The notes under the pieces: generated by a model
Seen by the model: only the letters and a program-made list of their open reading frames with translations
Database searches by the model: none
What the model was told of the DNA's origin: nothing
Made by a program: the position numbers and the translations under genes
NCBI RefSeq assembly: GCF_002754935.1
Contig: NZ_CP018092.1
Location: 2,046,001 to 2,110,000, forward strand
Source of the DNA: Thermostichus lividus PCC 6715
GTDB taxonomy: Bacteria > Cyanobacteriota > Cyanobacteriia > Thermosynechococcales > Thermosynechococcaceae
Direction: 5' to 3'
Length of the DNA: 64,000 nt
Part shown: positions 1 to 9,556 of the stretch, piece after piece
Layout: every line of letters begins with the position of its first letter
Numbering within the stretch: position 1 is the first letter of the stretch

Positions 1-1
1 A

Positions 2-466
2 AGCCCAAAGCAGCGCGATCGCCTCTTTACCCTCATTCAACAGCAGGCGATCGCCATTGGGGTCGGCATGGCCAGTGTTGCGGAAATTGATGAGGTGAAT
101 ATTTTGCAGGCTACGTACCGGGCAATGGTGCGCGCCCTTGAGCGGGTTGCCCCGTGGGATTACGGGTTGATTGATGGCAAACTTAGCAAAACTGCGCCTT
201 TTGAGCGGGCGATCGGGATTGTGGGGGGCGATCGCTACTGTTATAGTATTGCCTGCGCCTCTATCATTGCCAAAGTCCGGCGCGATCGCTTCATGGCGCG
301 GCTGAGCCACCGCTATCCTCTCTACGGTTGGGAGCGGAATGTAGGCTATAGTACCCCCCAGCATCGCCGCGCCCTCCTGCAGCAGGGTGTAACGCCATGG
401 CATCGGCGCTCCTTTCTCAAGCAGTACGGGGAGCACGCATCTCCCCTACCGTTATCTTTGGAGTAG
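2..466 (+). CDS. rnhB: Ribonuclease HII, 5'-truncated by window edge
   Basis: RNase HII cleaves the RNA strand of RNA-DNA hybrids and excises single ribonucleotides from DNA. Only the last ~154 residues are present; the frame is open to the first base, so the gene starts outside the window and the internal ATG at 68 is not the real start. Family signatures visible are SPKQRDRLF, VAEIDEVNILQA and the C-terminal block SIIAKVRRDRFM with its conserved Lys and Asp. The stop lies 3 bp before menD, whose Shine-Dalgarno-like GGAG sits in the last codons, so the two are probably co-transcribed. Confidence 0.93.
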   Translation, partial: SPKQRDRLFTLIQQQAIAIGVGMASVAEIDEVNILQATYRAMVRALERVAPWDYGLIDGKLSKTAPFERAIGIVGGDRYCYSIACASIIAKVRRDRFMARLSHRYPLYGWERNVGYSTPQHRRALLQQGVTPWHRRSFLKQYGEHASPLPLSLE

Positions 467-469
467 CCC

Positions 470-2212
470 ATGCTCCTGACGCAAAATCTGAATGTTTTTT
501 GGGCCAGTGTTCTTTTTGAAACCCTCTATCGACTGGGATTGGGTACTGTTGTGGTCTGCCCAGGATCGCGATCGGGGCCGTTGGCCGTTGCAGCGGCGGC
601 TCATGCCCAGTTAGAGGCCATTCCCATTTTGGATGAGCGCTCTGCTGCCTTTTTTGCCCTAGGGCTGGCTCAGCAGCAAGGAACCCCTGTGGCCTTAGTG
701 TGTACCTCGGGCACAGCAGCGGCGAACGTTTACCCAGCCATCATTGAAGCTAGCCTGAGTCATCTGCCCCTTGTTGTTCTGAGCGCCGATCGCCCACCGG
801 AGTTGCGAGGCTGCCAAGCCGGACAAACCATCGATCAAGTGCGTCTGTACGGCTGCTATGTGCGCGAGTTTCGGGAACTGAGTCTGCCAGACTTAACTCT
901 TATGCCTTACCTGCGCCAAACCCTCAGCCACTGTTGGCAGCGCTGCCTGTGGCCAGATCCGGGGCCTGTGCACCTGAATATTCCCTTCACTGACCCCCTA
1001 GCGCCAGTAGTGGATGCCAGCTTTATCGCTCCAACCCTAGAAGAAATGGGGTTTTTTCGCGCCCTCAAACCACCTTGCCCACTTGTGCCTATTCCGACTG
1101 CCTTACCGTGGTCAGACTGGCAACGTCATCCCAAGGGACTCATTATTGCCGGGCCTAGTCATACGCCGCAGCCCCACACTTATGCCACCGCTGTTGCACG
1201 CCTGAGTGATTACTTACAGTGGCCGATTCTCGCCGATGCCCTCTCCCCCTTACGGCACTACGGCTGCCCAAATGTGATTGCCCACTACGATCTATTGTTG
1301 CGATCGCCCCACGTGCAAGACGCACTATGCCCAACCGCTGTTCTGCAATTGGGGCCTCTTCCCACCAGTAAGCCCCTACGGGCGTGGCTCAAGCAAGCAG
1401 ATCCGTTGATTTGGTGTTTGGATGCAGTTGCCGATAACAATAATCCCCTCCACGGTCGCAGTGTTACCCTAGCGGTGGATCCAGTGCACTTATCGCCAGT
1501 GGTGTCGCCTGAGCGCCGCTCACCCACCCCTTCCTCCGCTTACCTAGATCAGTGGCTCTATCTTGACAAGAGCATCGCCAACGCATTGGCGGCAACCCTA
1601 GATGCCATTGACTGGCACTGCGATGTCAAACTAATTCACCGCCTCAGCCAGATTCTTCCCAGCAATACAGCAGTGTTTGTGGCCAGTAGTATGCCGGTTC
1701 GGGATGTTGAAAGTGTTTGGGTCGCTAGCGATCGCCACTATCGCTTTTACTTTAATCGCGGTGCCAATGGCATTGATGGCACCCTTTCTAGTGCCTTAGG
1801 AGCCGCCCACCGCGGCCAGCCCACGGTTCTGATTACCGGCGATCTGGCCTGTCTTCACGATACCAATGGCTGGCTCATTACACCACAGTTCCACGGCTCC
1901 CTCACAGTTGTCGTCATCAACAATCAGGGGGGCGGCATTTTTGAGCACCTACCTATCCATGCGTTTGAGCCACCCTTTGAAACCTTCTTTGCCACTCCCC
2001 AAACCGCTACCTTAAGCCATCTTGCCGCGGCCTATGGTGTGCCCTACCACACCCTTGAGGACACCCTAGACCTTGAGAAGCACCTCCAAGATGGGTCGGC
2101 TGCCAAGGTACAGCTGCTAGAGTTCCACAGCGATCGCAAACTTAATGCCCAGTGGCGGCAAGAGGTGCTGGCGTCCGTGGCAATGGCTCTAAAGGTTCCC
2201 CACTCAAACTAA
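470..2212 (+). CDS. menD: 2-succinyl-5-enolpyruvyl-6-hydroxy-3-cyclohexene-1-carboxylate synthase (MenD)
   Basis: MenD joins isochorismate and 2-oxoglutarate with loss of CO2, using thiamine diphosphate. In cyanobacteria this is an early step to phylloquinone, the photosystem I electron carrier. The 580-residue protein has the usual three-domain layout: an N-terminal PYR domain with [13 protein letters not shown] and the [13 protein letters not shown] segment carrying the activating Glu, a middle domain, and a C-terminal domain with [17 protein letters not shown] followed by the diphosphate-binding GDLACLHD...N. The ATG is preceded by GGAG. Its last ~71 bp overlap the 3' end of the opposing miaB. 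Confidence 0.96.
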   Translation: MLLTQNLNVFWASVLFETLYRLGLGTVVVCPGSRSGPLAVAAAAHAQLEAIPILDERSAAFFALGLAQQQGTPVALVCTSGTAAANVYPAIIEASLSHLPLVVLSADRPPELRGCQAGQTIDQVRLYGCYVREFRELSLPDLTLMPYLRQTLSHCWQRCLWPDPGPVHLNIPFTDPLAPVVDASFIAPTLEEMGFFRALKPPCPLVPIPTALPWSDWQRHPKGLIIAGPSHTPQPHTYATAVARLSDYLQWPILADALSPLRHYGCPNVIAHYDLLLRSPHVQDALCPTAVLQLGPLPTSKPLRAWLKQADPLIWCLDAVADNNNPLHGRSVTLAVDPVHLSPVVSPERRSPTPSSAYLDQWLYLDKSIANALAATLDAIDWHCDVKLIHRLSQILPSNTAVFVASSMPVRDVESVWVASDRHYRFYFNRGANGIDGTLSSALGAAHRGQPTVLITGDLACLHDTNGWLITPQFHGSLTVVVINNQGGGIFEHLPIHAFEPPFETFFATPQTATLSHLAAAYGVPYHTLEDTLDLEKHLQDGSAAKVQLLEFHSDRKLNAQWRQEVLASVAMALKVPHSN

Positions 2213-3518
2213 AAGCACGAGCCTCCGTAATCTGGACACGCACCAACTGCCCCCGCAACGCTTCGATCTCTCCCTGTAAATAGGTGAGACGATTGCCATC
2301 CGTGCGGCCATAGACCTGCGTGGGGTCTTTGGGGTTCACCCCCTCCACTAAAACCACTTCTGTGCGTCCCAGATAGCGCTGGGAGCGGTCAGCCGCCACG
2401 GTTGCTACAAGATGATTGAGCCGCTGAAGGCGATCCTCTTTCACCGCCTCCGGCACTTGGTCCGGCCAAGTGGCCGCCGGCGTATTCGGACGGGGGGAGT
2501 AGGCCGCGGTGTTTAACTGATCAAACCCCACCGTTGCGACTAAATCAAGGGTGTCGGCAAACTGCGCCTCTGTTTCTGCCGGAAAGCCCACAATGGCATC
2601 GGCACTGATTGCTGCATCGGGCATATAGCGGCGAATGGTGTCAATAATGTGCAGATAGCGCTCCCGCGTATAGCCCCGCCCCATTGCCTTGAGGATGTCA
2701 TTATTGCCCGATTGAAAGGGAATGTGAAAATGCTTGCACACCTTGGGCAACTCGGCACAGGCTCGGATCAACCGCTCTGTAAAATAGCGGGGGTGACTGG
2801 TGGCAAAGCGGATGCGCTCAATGCCGGCCACATCATGAATGTAGTAGAGCAAATCCGTAAACGTATGCTGGCGGCGACCCTCCGGCGTAATTCCGGGCAA
2901 ATCTCGACCGTAGGCATCGATATTTTGCCCCAAGAGCGTTACCTCGCGATACCCTTGCGCAGCCAGTTCCTCAATTTCTGCACGGATGGCAGCGGGTGTA
3001 CGGGACTGTTCCTGACCCCGAACCCCCGGCACCACACAGTAGGTGCAGCGCTCGTTACAGCCGTAGATGACATTCACCCACGCCGTTACCGTACTGTCGC
3101 GACGGGGCTTGGTAATGTCTTCGACAATGTGCAGAGGTTCCGTAGCCACGACTTGGCTGCCGCTCCACACCTGCTCTAGAAGTTCACCAAGGCGATTGGC
3201 GTACTGTGGCCCCATCACCAAATCGACTTCCGGCACGCGCCGTAGGAGCTGCTCTCCTTCCTGCTGTGCAACGCAGCCTGCCACCACCAGCGTTAGATTG
3301 GGGTTTTGGTGCTTACGCTTTGCTTGGCGGCCAAGGTAGGAGTAGAGTTTTTGCTCTGCGTTATCGCGAATCGTGCAGGTGTTGTAGAGTAACACATCTG
3401 CCTGATCTGGCTCAGCAACCGGCTCTAAGCCCATAGCCTCTAAAACGCCGGCCATCCGCTCGGAGTCGGCCTTGTTCATTTGACAGCCAAACGTCGTGAT
3501 GTAGTAGCGGCGCGGCAT
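2142..3518 (-). CDS. miaB: tRNA-2-methylthio-N6-dimethylallyladenosine synthase (MiaB)
   Basis: MiaB is a radical-SAM methylthiotransferase that converts i6A37 to ms2i6A37 in tRNAs reading UNN codons. The 458 residues show the full architecture: N-terminal UPF0004 domain with three cluster Cys ([33 protein letters not shown]), the radical-SAM motif [15 protein letters not shown] near residue 155, and a C-terminal TRAM domain ending in [10 protein letters not shown]. It starts 5 bp after the grpE stop, so grpE-miaB look like one operon. The 3' end runs 71 bp into menD on the other strand. Confidence 0.96.
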   Translation of the reverse strand: MPRRYYITTFGCQMNKADSERMAGVLEAMGLEPVAEPDQADVLLYNTCTIRDNAEQKLYSYLGRQAKRKHQNPNLTLVVAGCVAQQEGEQLLRRVPEVDLVMGPQYANRLGELLEQVWSGSQVVATEPLHIVEDITKPRRDSTVTAWVNVIYGCNERCTYCVVPGVRGQEQSRTPAAIRAEIEELAAQGYREVTLLGQNIDAYGRDLPGITPEGRRQHTFTDLLYYIHDVAGIERIRFATSHPRYFTERLIRACAELPKVCKHFHIPFQSGNNDILKAMGRGYTRERYLHIIDTIRRYMPDAAISADAIVGFPAETEAQFADTLDLVATVGFDQLNTAAYSPRPNTPAATWPDQVPEAVKEDRLQRLNHLVATVAADRSQRYLGRTEVVLVEGVNPKDPTQVYGRTDGNRLTYLQGEIEALRGQLVRVQITEARAFSLSGEPLEPLPRTPAPLAATGH

Positions 3519-3523
3519 TTTGC

Positions 3524-4234
3524 TTACACATCCGTGACATCATTGGTCGGATTCATCTCGCTGCCGCCGTCCTCTTCTGGCGTTGCTGCCACTTTAACCA
3601 TGGCGTGTCGCAGCACGCGGTCTCCGAGCATATACCCCCGCTTCAATTCTTCTAGGACTGTTCCTTCAGGGTGCTCGCTGGTGGGTTCTCGCATCACCGC
3701 TTCGTGGTGGTTGGGGTCAAAGGGTTTTCCTTCCGGTCGCATGGCAGAAACCCCAATACGCTTCAGGCAGTCCACTAACTGCTTATACACCCCTTGATAG
3801 CTGCGGTGGATTTTTTCCTCTGCTTCCGTGGCCGTCTGAATATGGGTACGCGCTAACTCAAAACTATCGACGACAGGCAGTAGCTCCGAGATGGTTTTAC
3901 ATTTAATTTGCACCTCTAGCTCTTCCTTTTCCCGCTGTGTCCGCTTGCGAAAGTTTTCAAAGTCAGCGGCTAGGCGCATGTACTGAGTGTTCCGCTCTTC
4001 AACAAGCTGGGAGAGACTTGCTTGCGCGGCTTCTAGGGCGGCAATTTTTTCGAGCAAGTCTGCGCGATCGTCTGCTGAGTCAGCAGCAGTGGTGTCTGCC
4101 GCTACAGCGTCAGGCGTTTCAACGGTTTCTGCTGTGTCTGCCGTTTCAGTCTCTGCTTCGTTAGCGATCGCTGTATCGGTGGCCAGTGGCTCCGAAGCAT
4201 CAGTGACAGAATTGGTTATGGTTTCATCACTCAT
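3524..4234 (-). CDS. grpE: GrpE nucleotide exchange factor of DnaK
   Basis: GrpE releases ADP from DnaK during protein refolding. The N-terminal ~60 residues are an acidic, Ala/Thr-rich tail, as in other cyanobacterial GrpE proteins. They are followed by a long coiled coil ([38 protein letters not shown]) and the C-terminal beta domain, including NPNHHEAVM-like and the glycine-rich [18 protein letters not shown] chose the ATG at 4234; an upstream in-frame TTG at 4246 would add four residues. The gene is followed 5 bp later by miaB. No dnaK or dnaJ is adjacent, and no CIRCE inverted repeat is visible upstream. Confidence 0.94.
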   Translation of the reverse strand: MSDETITNSVTDASEPLATDTAIANEAETETADTAETVETPDAVAADTTAADSADDRADLLEKIAALEAAQASLSQLVEERNTQYMRLAADFENFRKRTQREKEELEVQIKCKTISELLPVVDSFELARTHIQTATEAEEKIHRSYQGVYKQLVDCLKRIGVSAMRPEGKPFDPNHHEAVMREPTSEHPEGTVLEELKRGYMLGDRVLRHAMVKVAATPEEDGGSEMNPTNDVTDV

Positions 4235-4532
4235 AGGTTGACTCAAATCATGCCCCTACGGTTACAAATAAAAAAGCCTACCGCAACGTGAAGATATTGC
4301 ACGGTGCGATCTTAATTAGCCTAGCATCTAACTATTGTATCAAAGTGTAATAATTTCGGACATCTTGACTTCACCCCCAATGTTACTGGCCACAGCTTGT
4401 AAGTTTTGTAGCTTTTACGCTATAGCAGCTATTGGCATTGGCTGCATGGGATGGAACTGCGCACTTACCTCCTCCGTCCAAGACATACGATAAAAATGTC
4501 CAAAAATATATTTGAATGGTGAGAGGTTGATC

Positions 4533-5000
4533 ATGTTACTGCGTCCAGTCATACCTAGTCTGATCCTGTGTGGCACATTGATGGGGATCTCCTCTGCCTT
4601 TGCACAACTCTCGCCAGCCCCTCCGTCACAGACCTTCAATCCCTTTGGGGTTGACAACCCAGTTCTACAGCGAGCACGGAACTGGGCGCGACAAGCCGCA
4701 GAACGCGCCAACGGGGGGCTTAGTCGCTACCGTGCTGAAGAGTCGATGTTTGGGCCTGCCAGTCAGTCGCCTTTTGTTGAGAATGGCGATGGCTCCTTTA
4801 CCTTTCGGTTTTTAGGGGGGCCGCCAGCAGCACCGCCCACCATTGAAAGTATTGTGACGGTGAATCCAGATTCGGCAAACCCGATGATCCGGATTGACTA
4901 CAATGGGCCAATCCAGGCTCAGGGAGCTACCAGTCCTTCACGTATGGCTCCAGTTGATCCGATGCCTGCTCCAGAACCACCCAATCCCAACACTTGGTAG
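4533..5000 (+). CDS. Small exported protein of unknown function
   Basis: I do not recognise a family. The 155-residue product starts with a clear Sec signal peptide (MLLRPVIPSLILCGTL..., cleavage after SSAFA). The mature part is Pro- and Ala-rich, with a central FTFRFLGGPPAAPP segment and a Pro-rich C-terminus ending NPNTW. The ATG at 4533 is preceded by GAGAGG at 4521-4526, which favours it over the in-frame TTG at 4512. It stands alone, with the broken gene at 5050-5836 converging on it. Confidence 0.72.
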   Translation: MLLRPVIPSLILCGTLMGISSAFAQLSPAPPSQTFNPFGVDNPVLQRARNWARQAAERANGGLSRYRAEESMFGPASQSPFVENGDGSFTFRFLGGPPAAPPTIESIVTVNPDSANPMIRIDYNGPIQAQGATSPSRMAPVDPMPAPEPPNPNTW

Positions 5001-5049
5001 TTCGACAGTGTGGGATCTATACACCCTAGGATTCTTACTAGTTAGCAAT

Positions 5050-5836
5050 TTAGCGACGGCAAACAGCGCGGGCAATATCACCGCCAACGGTACCGGGGGG
5101 ATAGCTCTTGGTACCGCTCCAATCCCAACTGTAGTACTCACTTTTGACATCGTAGGGATTACAGGAGGCTGTTGCCTTATAGGAGTGATGTGGGCGGGCT
5201 AAAACCCCTCCGCTTTAGCGAGGGGATACAGCCAACTCAGGGGGCTTTAGCCCTCTCTGTGTGTTAAACTAAAGACGTGGAAAGTAGGCGTATCAACTAC
5301 GCGAAGAAACATCCTAGTACGGAGAAATCCCGGCAAGTAAGTCACTACCGCTTTGGCGGCAAGCCTAAACCACTGCAAGCAATGGCAGGATGTTGAGCGT
5401 ATCGAATTGGCTAGTGTTGAAAAGCGCGAAACCACGAACCGAAACATAAACGTAGTCCCAATAGCAGAAATGCTTGAGGTGAGTAGGGGGTCTTTGACTG
5501 CCCCCACCCGCATTAAGTTGTGGGTGACAGCTCAAGGGAAAAGCGAAGCAACGCGGCTTCAGCCCGTTGCGTAGCATCCTTTGGGAATCCCCTCTCTTTC
5601 AAGGAGGGGAGAAGTCAAGCCAATAGTCATCCCCACGGGTGGAAAGGCTAAAGTCCACTTGGGTGATGCCATTACTGTTTGGTGTAAAAGCGGCGCGAAT
5701 CCATGTCTGCAGTATAAACGCGGCCCCGGCTATCGCGGGCAACTTCAACTTCCCGCTCTGCTAGAACCGGGGGGGCGATCGCTACTGTCAAACCGAGGGT
5801 AGCGGCTCCGAGGAGGGCAAAGGAAGGGCGCAGCAT
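5050..5836 (-). pseudogene. Broken small exported protein, split by a 438-bp mobile element
   Basis: The N-terminal part (5836 down to 5619) starts with a signal peptide (MLRPSFALLGAATLG..., cleavage near VLAERE) after an AAGGAG ribosome-binding site. It continues as EVARDSRGRVYTADMD, then needs one frame change near 5690-5700 to read FTPNSNGITQVDFSLSTRGD. The C-terminal part (5180 down to 5050) reads ATASCNPYDVKSEYYSWDW, then PPGTVGGDIARAVCRR and a stop. Removing bases 5181-5618 exactly joins the halves in frame as DDYW-HKATASC. The intact protein would be ~115 residues. The pattern resembles small secreted cyanobacterial proteins with a Cys-containing C-terminus, but the function is unknown. 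Confidence 0.75.
5181..5618 (+). mobile_element. 438-bp non-autonomous IS200/IS605-like element, copy 1
   Basis: This stretch recurs at 36980-37417 with two visible substitutions. It follows TTAT at both sites, makes no target duplication, and has subterminal hairpins of the IS200/IS605 type: left CCCCTCCGCTTTAGCGAGGGG, right CCCCTCTCTTTCAAGGAGGGG. There is no convincing coding sequence inside; the short frames lack ribosome-binding sites. The body holds several further hairpins (GGGCTTTAGCCC, GCGTATCAACTACGC, CCGCTTTGGCGG, GCAACG...CGTTGC), which suggests a structured RNA. It interrupts the exported-protein gene around it. Confidence 0.85.
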
Positions 5837-5952
5837 TATGAATAACTCCTTGACCTAAGGAACGATGGTGTTGCGATTCTAGCAATTGCGCCCAATAATC
5901 ATTGCGGTTAGTAATAAATCGTTTCTAGGATTTAGACATTATGAAATCACTT

Positions 5953-7158
5953 TTAGGGCAATCGCAACTGAACCGGGACTTGGGTTTGCACCCGACCCGT
6001 AACAATGACTTCTTGGCGATCGAGCCAGCCTTTAGCTTGCTGGCCGCGCACCTGAATGCGCGAGTTGGCTTGGTGATAAAACACGCCGCCTTGGGCTTCG
6101 ACTTCCTGCTGGGGCATGCGCCACACCAGTTGCGCCGTGCGCAGGGTGGCATTAGGCCGCTGGATTTCGACGTGGCCGCTGGCCTCCACCTGTTGTTGAG
6201 GAATCCGCCACGTCAGGCGTTGTGCCCGTAGTTGCGCCGCTTGGGGCTGACTTTGTAAGCGTGCATTCTCAAAGATGGCGCGATTATCGTCTAAAAAGAG
6301 AACACCGCGACGGGCTTGGCCTGTGATCCCTTGGGAGGGGTATTCGACGGTGAGGGGGGCATCACTGATGATTTGCTGACGGTCGATCCGCCACTGGATC
6401 AGCTCTCCCCGAGCCAAGAGCCTAGGTTCCTGCAAGTCCACCTGTACCGATCGCCGTAGGGTAACCTGCTGCTGCGGAATTGACCATTCGGCTTCTTGGG
6501 CACGGAGGCGATCGCCAGCAACGCCTACGACTGTAACCCCTCCAGCCCCCCCCACACCGGCCAAGAGGCGCTCCTGCTCCTGTTGCCACACGAGGACATC
6601 GGTGCTGAGGCGCAGATCTTGTGCTTCAGGCAGGCTGGACGTGACCTGCACCGCCTTCAGTGCTCGCAGTTCTTGGCGTTGACTGTCTGCTTCTAACCGT
6701 TGCGCTGTGATAGCCACTTGCGGATAGCGAATTTGTAGGTTTTTCTGCGCTTGCAGTAGGGCGCGATCGCCCCGCCACACAAACTGATCCGCAACAATTG
6801 TTCCCCTAGCCGCAACATCGGTCACCGTGGTTCGCCCCTCAATCCAGAGTTGGTCATTGCGCTGCCGAACCTTGACGGCTTTCGCCTCTAGGGTGTAAGT
6901 GGGCTTGCCCGCCACCCGCAGATCCCCGCGCAAATTGTCGATCTCAATTTGCTGGAGACCCCCATCACTGTAGCGAGCACCGTCTGCCTGTAGTAACCAG
7001 AGAATCTGCCCTTGATCATCCGTCTGCTGCAGGGTCAGGTTTTGCAAGCGAACTGCTCCGGTCACTTCTGGCTCTGGGGTGGGTTCGTCGCCAATCCAAG
7101 CATCGACCCAGCCACACCCCGCCAAACTGCCGAGGAGGACAAGCCTAAGCAGGGGCAT
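5953..7158 (-). CDS. lptC: LptC-like LPS export protein
   Basis: LptC is the membrane-anchored periplasmic part of the bridge that carries lipopolysaccharide from the inner to the outer membrane. The N-terminus has a short lipoprotein-type signal, MPLLRLVLLGSLAGC, followed by repeated OstA/LptC-like strands (QNLTLQQTDDQGQILWLLQA, then many LRAQRLTWRIPQQQVEASG-type repeats). At ~400 residues it matches the long cyanobacterial form rather than the ~190-residue enterobacterial one. I chose the ATG at 7158, which overlaps the upstream gene by 14 bp; an alternative ATG at 7221 would add 21 charged residues and overlap 77 bp. Confidence 0.82.
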   Translation of the reverse strand: MPLLRLVLLGSLAGCGWVDAWIGDEPTPEPEVTGAVRLQNLTLQQTDDQGQILWLLQADGARYSDGGLQQIEIDNLRGDLRVAGKPTYTLEAKAVKVRQRNDQLWIEGRTTVTDVAARGTIVADQFVWRGDRALLQAQKNLQIRYPQVAITAQRLEADSQRQELRALKAVQVTSSLPEAQDLRLSTDVLVWQQEQERLLAGVGGAGGVTVVGVAGDRLRAQEAEWSIPQQQVTLRRSVQVDLQEPRLLARGELIQWRIDRQQIISDAPLTVEYPSQGITGQARRGVLFLDDNRAIFENARLQSQPQAAQLRAQRLTWRIPQQQVEASGHVEIQRPNATLRTAQLVWRMPQQEVEAQGGVFYHQANSRIQVRGQQAKGWLDRQEVIVTGRVQTQVPVQLRLP

Positions 7159-7834
7159 TATTGTCCAAATTGTCCAACGGTTCCAGCGGCGATGTTCCAG
7201 CATTCGCAGACTCAGAGACATTGTCTTCCCATGATGTACTCGATAGCTCCGGAGGTGTCAATCCACCGGTTAAAGGGCGGTAGGTATAGGTTGTCCGCGG
7301 TGCTTTTTGGATGTCTTCGCGAATACTTTCAAGGTCAATGTAGCGATCGGCAACGTTAATAAGGCTATCGCTGGTCATCGAGCGCAAACTGACCACCTCG
7401 ACCCGTGCTCCCCGATAACTGACTGCATCAACCGCATAGGCCAAATCTCCATCGCCACTGACTAGAATGGCTGTGTCATAACACCCCACTAAGGCCATCA
7501 TATCAACGGCAATTTCAACATCTAGGTTGGCTTTTTTAGAGCCATCGGGTAACTGCACAAGTTCCTTAGAGACAACCCGGTAGCCATTGCGCCGCATCCA
7601 TAAGAGGAACCCTTGCTGTTTCTCGTTGGAGGGATCAACTCCAGTATAGAAAAAGGAACGAAACAAACGAGAGCCTTGGGTCAGATGGCAAAGCAGCTTT
7701 GAGTAGTCAATTTCAATACCCAATTGCAATGCTGCATAAAATAGATTTGAACCATCAATAAAAATGGCAACCCGACCCCGATTTTGCAGCACGTGTTCAG
7801 GACTGTAAATCACAGATGTAGAAGATGTAACCAT
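7145..7834 (-). CDS. NYN-domain protein, LabA/DUF88 type
   Basis: The 229-residue protein is a PIN-like NYN domain of the LabA group. Motifs are AIFIDGSNLFYAALQ near residue 25, NLDVEIAVDMMAL near 105 and AILVSGDGDLAYAVDAV near 120, with the Asp residues that form a metal-dependent ribonuclease-like site. In Synechococcus elongatus a LabA protein damps circadian-controlled gene expression; whether this paralogue does so cannot be told from sequence. The C-terminal ~40 residues are low complexity. The downstream lptC-like gene overlaps it, so they are likely co-transcribed. Confidence 0.85.
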   Translation of the reverse strand: MVTSSTSVIYSPEHVLQNRGRVAIFIDGSNLFYAALQLGIEIDYSKLLCHLTQGSRLFRSFFYTGVDPSNEKQQGFLLWMRRNGYRVVSKELVQLPDGSKKANLDVEIAVDMMALVGCYDTAILVSGDGDLAYAVDAVSYRGARVEVVSLRSMTSDSLINVADRYIDLESIREDIQKAPRTTYTYRPLTGGLTPPELSSTSWEDNVSESANAGTSPLEPLDNLDNNAPA

Positions 7835-7886
7835 GCAAAAACCATCTCAAAAAAATGTTTTATGTAAATAAAGGTATTACTCTAGC

Positions 7887-9482
7887 CTAGTTCGGGTCAC
7901 TGGGGACTGGAGCTAGGACTGAGAGCTTTTGAAATACTGGCGCTGGCTGAGACAAGGGCTGACCGGCAGGCAGAACCCCCCAGTGCGCCTGACTATCGGC
8001 CAACAATGCTGAGTCGATCACTGATCCATTAAAATTAACACTATAACCTAACTGTTGATAGATAGCTTCACTCAAGTGGGGGATAATGGGCGCAAGTACG
8101 TAGGCTAGTAAACGTACGGCCTCTAGAACACAATAGAGAATTTCTGCCACGGCATTCATCTCCCCAGCTTTTGCCCGCTTCCACGGTGCTTCTTCATCTA
8201 AGAATTTATTTCCCGATCGCGCCAACCCCAAGGCGAGTTGGCAGACCTCGTGGAAGGCTAAGCGCCGATAAGCCGTCCCGTAGGACTGGCTCACGTGCTC
8301 TGCCAATTGCCGGAGAGGATGCTCTGGCGCAATGGCATGGATGTCAATGGCGGGCACCTCGCCGCCAGTATATTTCCATGCCATTTTGAGGGTGCGGTTG
8401 AGCAAGTTACCAATATCGTTGGCCAAGTCGGCATTGAGGATATTCACAAAGCGAGTTTCGCTAAAGTCACCATCGCGGCCAAATTCTACTTCTTTCATGA
8501 AGTAATAGCGAACGGCATCCGCACTATACTGCTGCACTAGGGCAACGGGATCGAGGGTATTCCCCAAACTTTTCCCCATTTTCTGACCGTTTTTCGTGAG
8601 GAACCCATGGACAAAAATTTGCTCGGGCAACGGTAACCCTGCCGACATGAGCATAGCCGGCCAGGAAATGGCATGGAAGCGCAAAATATCCTTGCCAATA
8701 ATGTGCAAGTTAATCGGCCACCATGTGCTTAGTGCATTTGCTAGGGTGGGTTCCTGTTCCGGCTCTAACAGTGCGGTGACATACCCTAGGAGGGCATCAA
8801 ACCAAACGTAAAGGGTATGCTCTGGATCGGTGGGTACCGGAAAGCCCCAGTCAAGGTTCACCCGCGAAATCGAAAAATCTTGCAACCCCTGCTCTATGAA
8901 ACTCAGGACTTCATTGCGGCGGCTGCGGGGCTGCACAAAGTCAGGATGGGTGGCGTAGTAGGCCAGCAGTGCATCTTGGTACGTCGACAAACGGAAAAAG
9001 TAGTTCCGTTCATCGCGCCACTCCACTGGCCGATTGACATGAATGGGACAGCGCTGTCCCTCGAGTAATTCCCGCTCTTCTTTGAATTCTTCGCACTCAA
9101 CGCAGTACCACCCCTGTTGTTGCCCTAGATAAATGTCGCCGTTGTCCCACACCCGCTGGAAGAACTCCCGAACAATGGCATGGTGGCGCGGACTGGTGGT
9201 GCGACTAAAGCGGTCGTAGGTAATGTGTAACTGCTGCCACAGGGCTTCAAAGCCAGCGGCAATTTCATCGCAGTGATCTTGGGGCGTGAGGCCGCGCTGC
9301 TGGGCGGTGCGCTCAATTTTCTGGCCGTGCTCATCCGTACCGGTGATAAAGCGCACATGATACCCTTGGAGACGATAAAAGCGAGCAACGACATCGGCAG
9401 CAATGGTTGTGTAGGCGCTGCCAATGTGGGGTAAGGCATTGACATAGTAAAGCGGTGTAGTCAGTGAAAAGCGTGGCGACAA
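7887..9482 (-). CDS. metG: Methionyl-tRNA synthetase
   Basis: This enzyme charges tRNA-Met with methionine. The 531-residue class I synthetase shows the HIGH-type motif PHIGSAYTT near residue 19, a zinc knuckle (YCVECEEFKEE...GQRCPIH), the KMSKS loop as KMGKSLGNTLDP, and an anticodon-binding helical domain at the C-terminus. It lacks the extra C-terminal EMAP/Trbp dimerisation domain, as in short MetG forms. The start is a TTG with GGGAG 8 bp upstream; no better ATG is present before the conserved FSLTTPLYYVNALPHIG. Confidence 0.96.
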   Translation of the reverse strand: MSPRFSLTTPLYYVNALPHIGSAYTTIAADVVARFYRLQGYHVRFITGTDEHGQKIERTAQQRGLTPQDHCDEIAAGFEALWQQLHITYDRFSRTTSPRHHAIVREFFQRVWDNGDIYLGQQQGWYCVECEEFKEERELLEGQRCPIHVNRPVEWRDERNYFFRLSTYQDALLAYYATHPDFVQPRSRRNEVLSFIEQGLQDFSISRVNLDWGFPVPTDPEHTLYVWFDALLGYVTALLEPEQEPTLANALSTWWPINLHIIGKDILRFHAISWPAMLMSAGLPLPEQIFVHGFLTKNGQKMGKSLGNTLDPVALVQQYSADAVRYYFMKEVEFGRDGDFSETRFVNILNADLANDIGNLLNRTLKMAWKYTGGEVPAIDIHAIAPEHPLRQLAEHVSQSYGTAYRRLAFHEVCQLALGLARSGNKFLDEEAPWKRAKAGEMNAVAEILYCVLEAVRLLAYVLAPIIPHLSEAIYQQLGYSVNFNGSVIDSALLADSQAHWGVLPAGQPLSQPAPVFQKLSVLAPVPSDPN

Positions 9483-9556
9483 GCAGTGGTCTCCCTAGTT
9501 GGTTTGCCCGATGGCGTTACAGCACCCTATCAGCAAGCGCACGTAACGTCCGGCGG

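Noticed and set aside
2649-3179. 176-codon frame antisense to miaB
   Set aside because: It lies wholly inside miaB, which is well conserved on the other strand; the translation has no recognisable features.
4247-4532. CIRCE heat-shock operator upstream of grpE
   Set aside because: I looked for TTAGCACTC-N9-GAGTGCTAA on both strands here and before hrcA and found no acceptable match.
5353-5574. 73-codon frame (and an opposing 88-codon frame) inside the 438-bp element, repeated at 37152-37373
   Set aside because: Both copies show the same frames only because the DNA is repeated. There is no ribosome-binding site or recognisable domain, and the stretch is full of hairpins.
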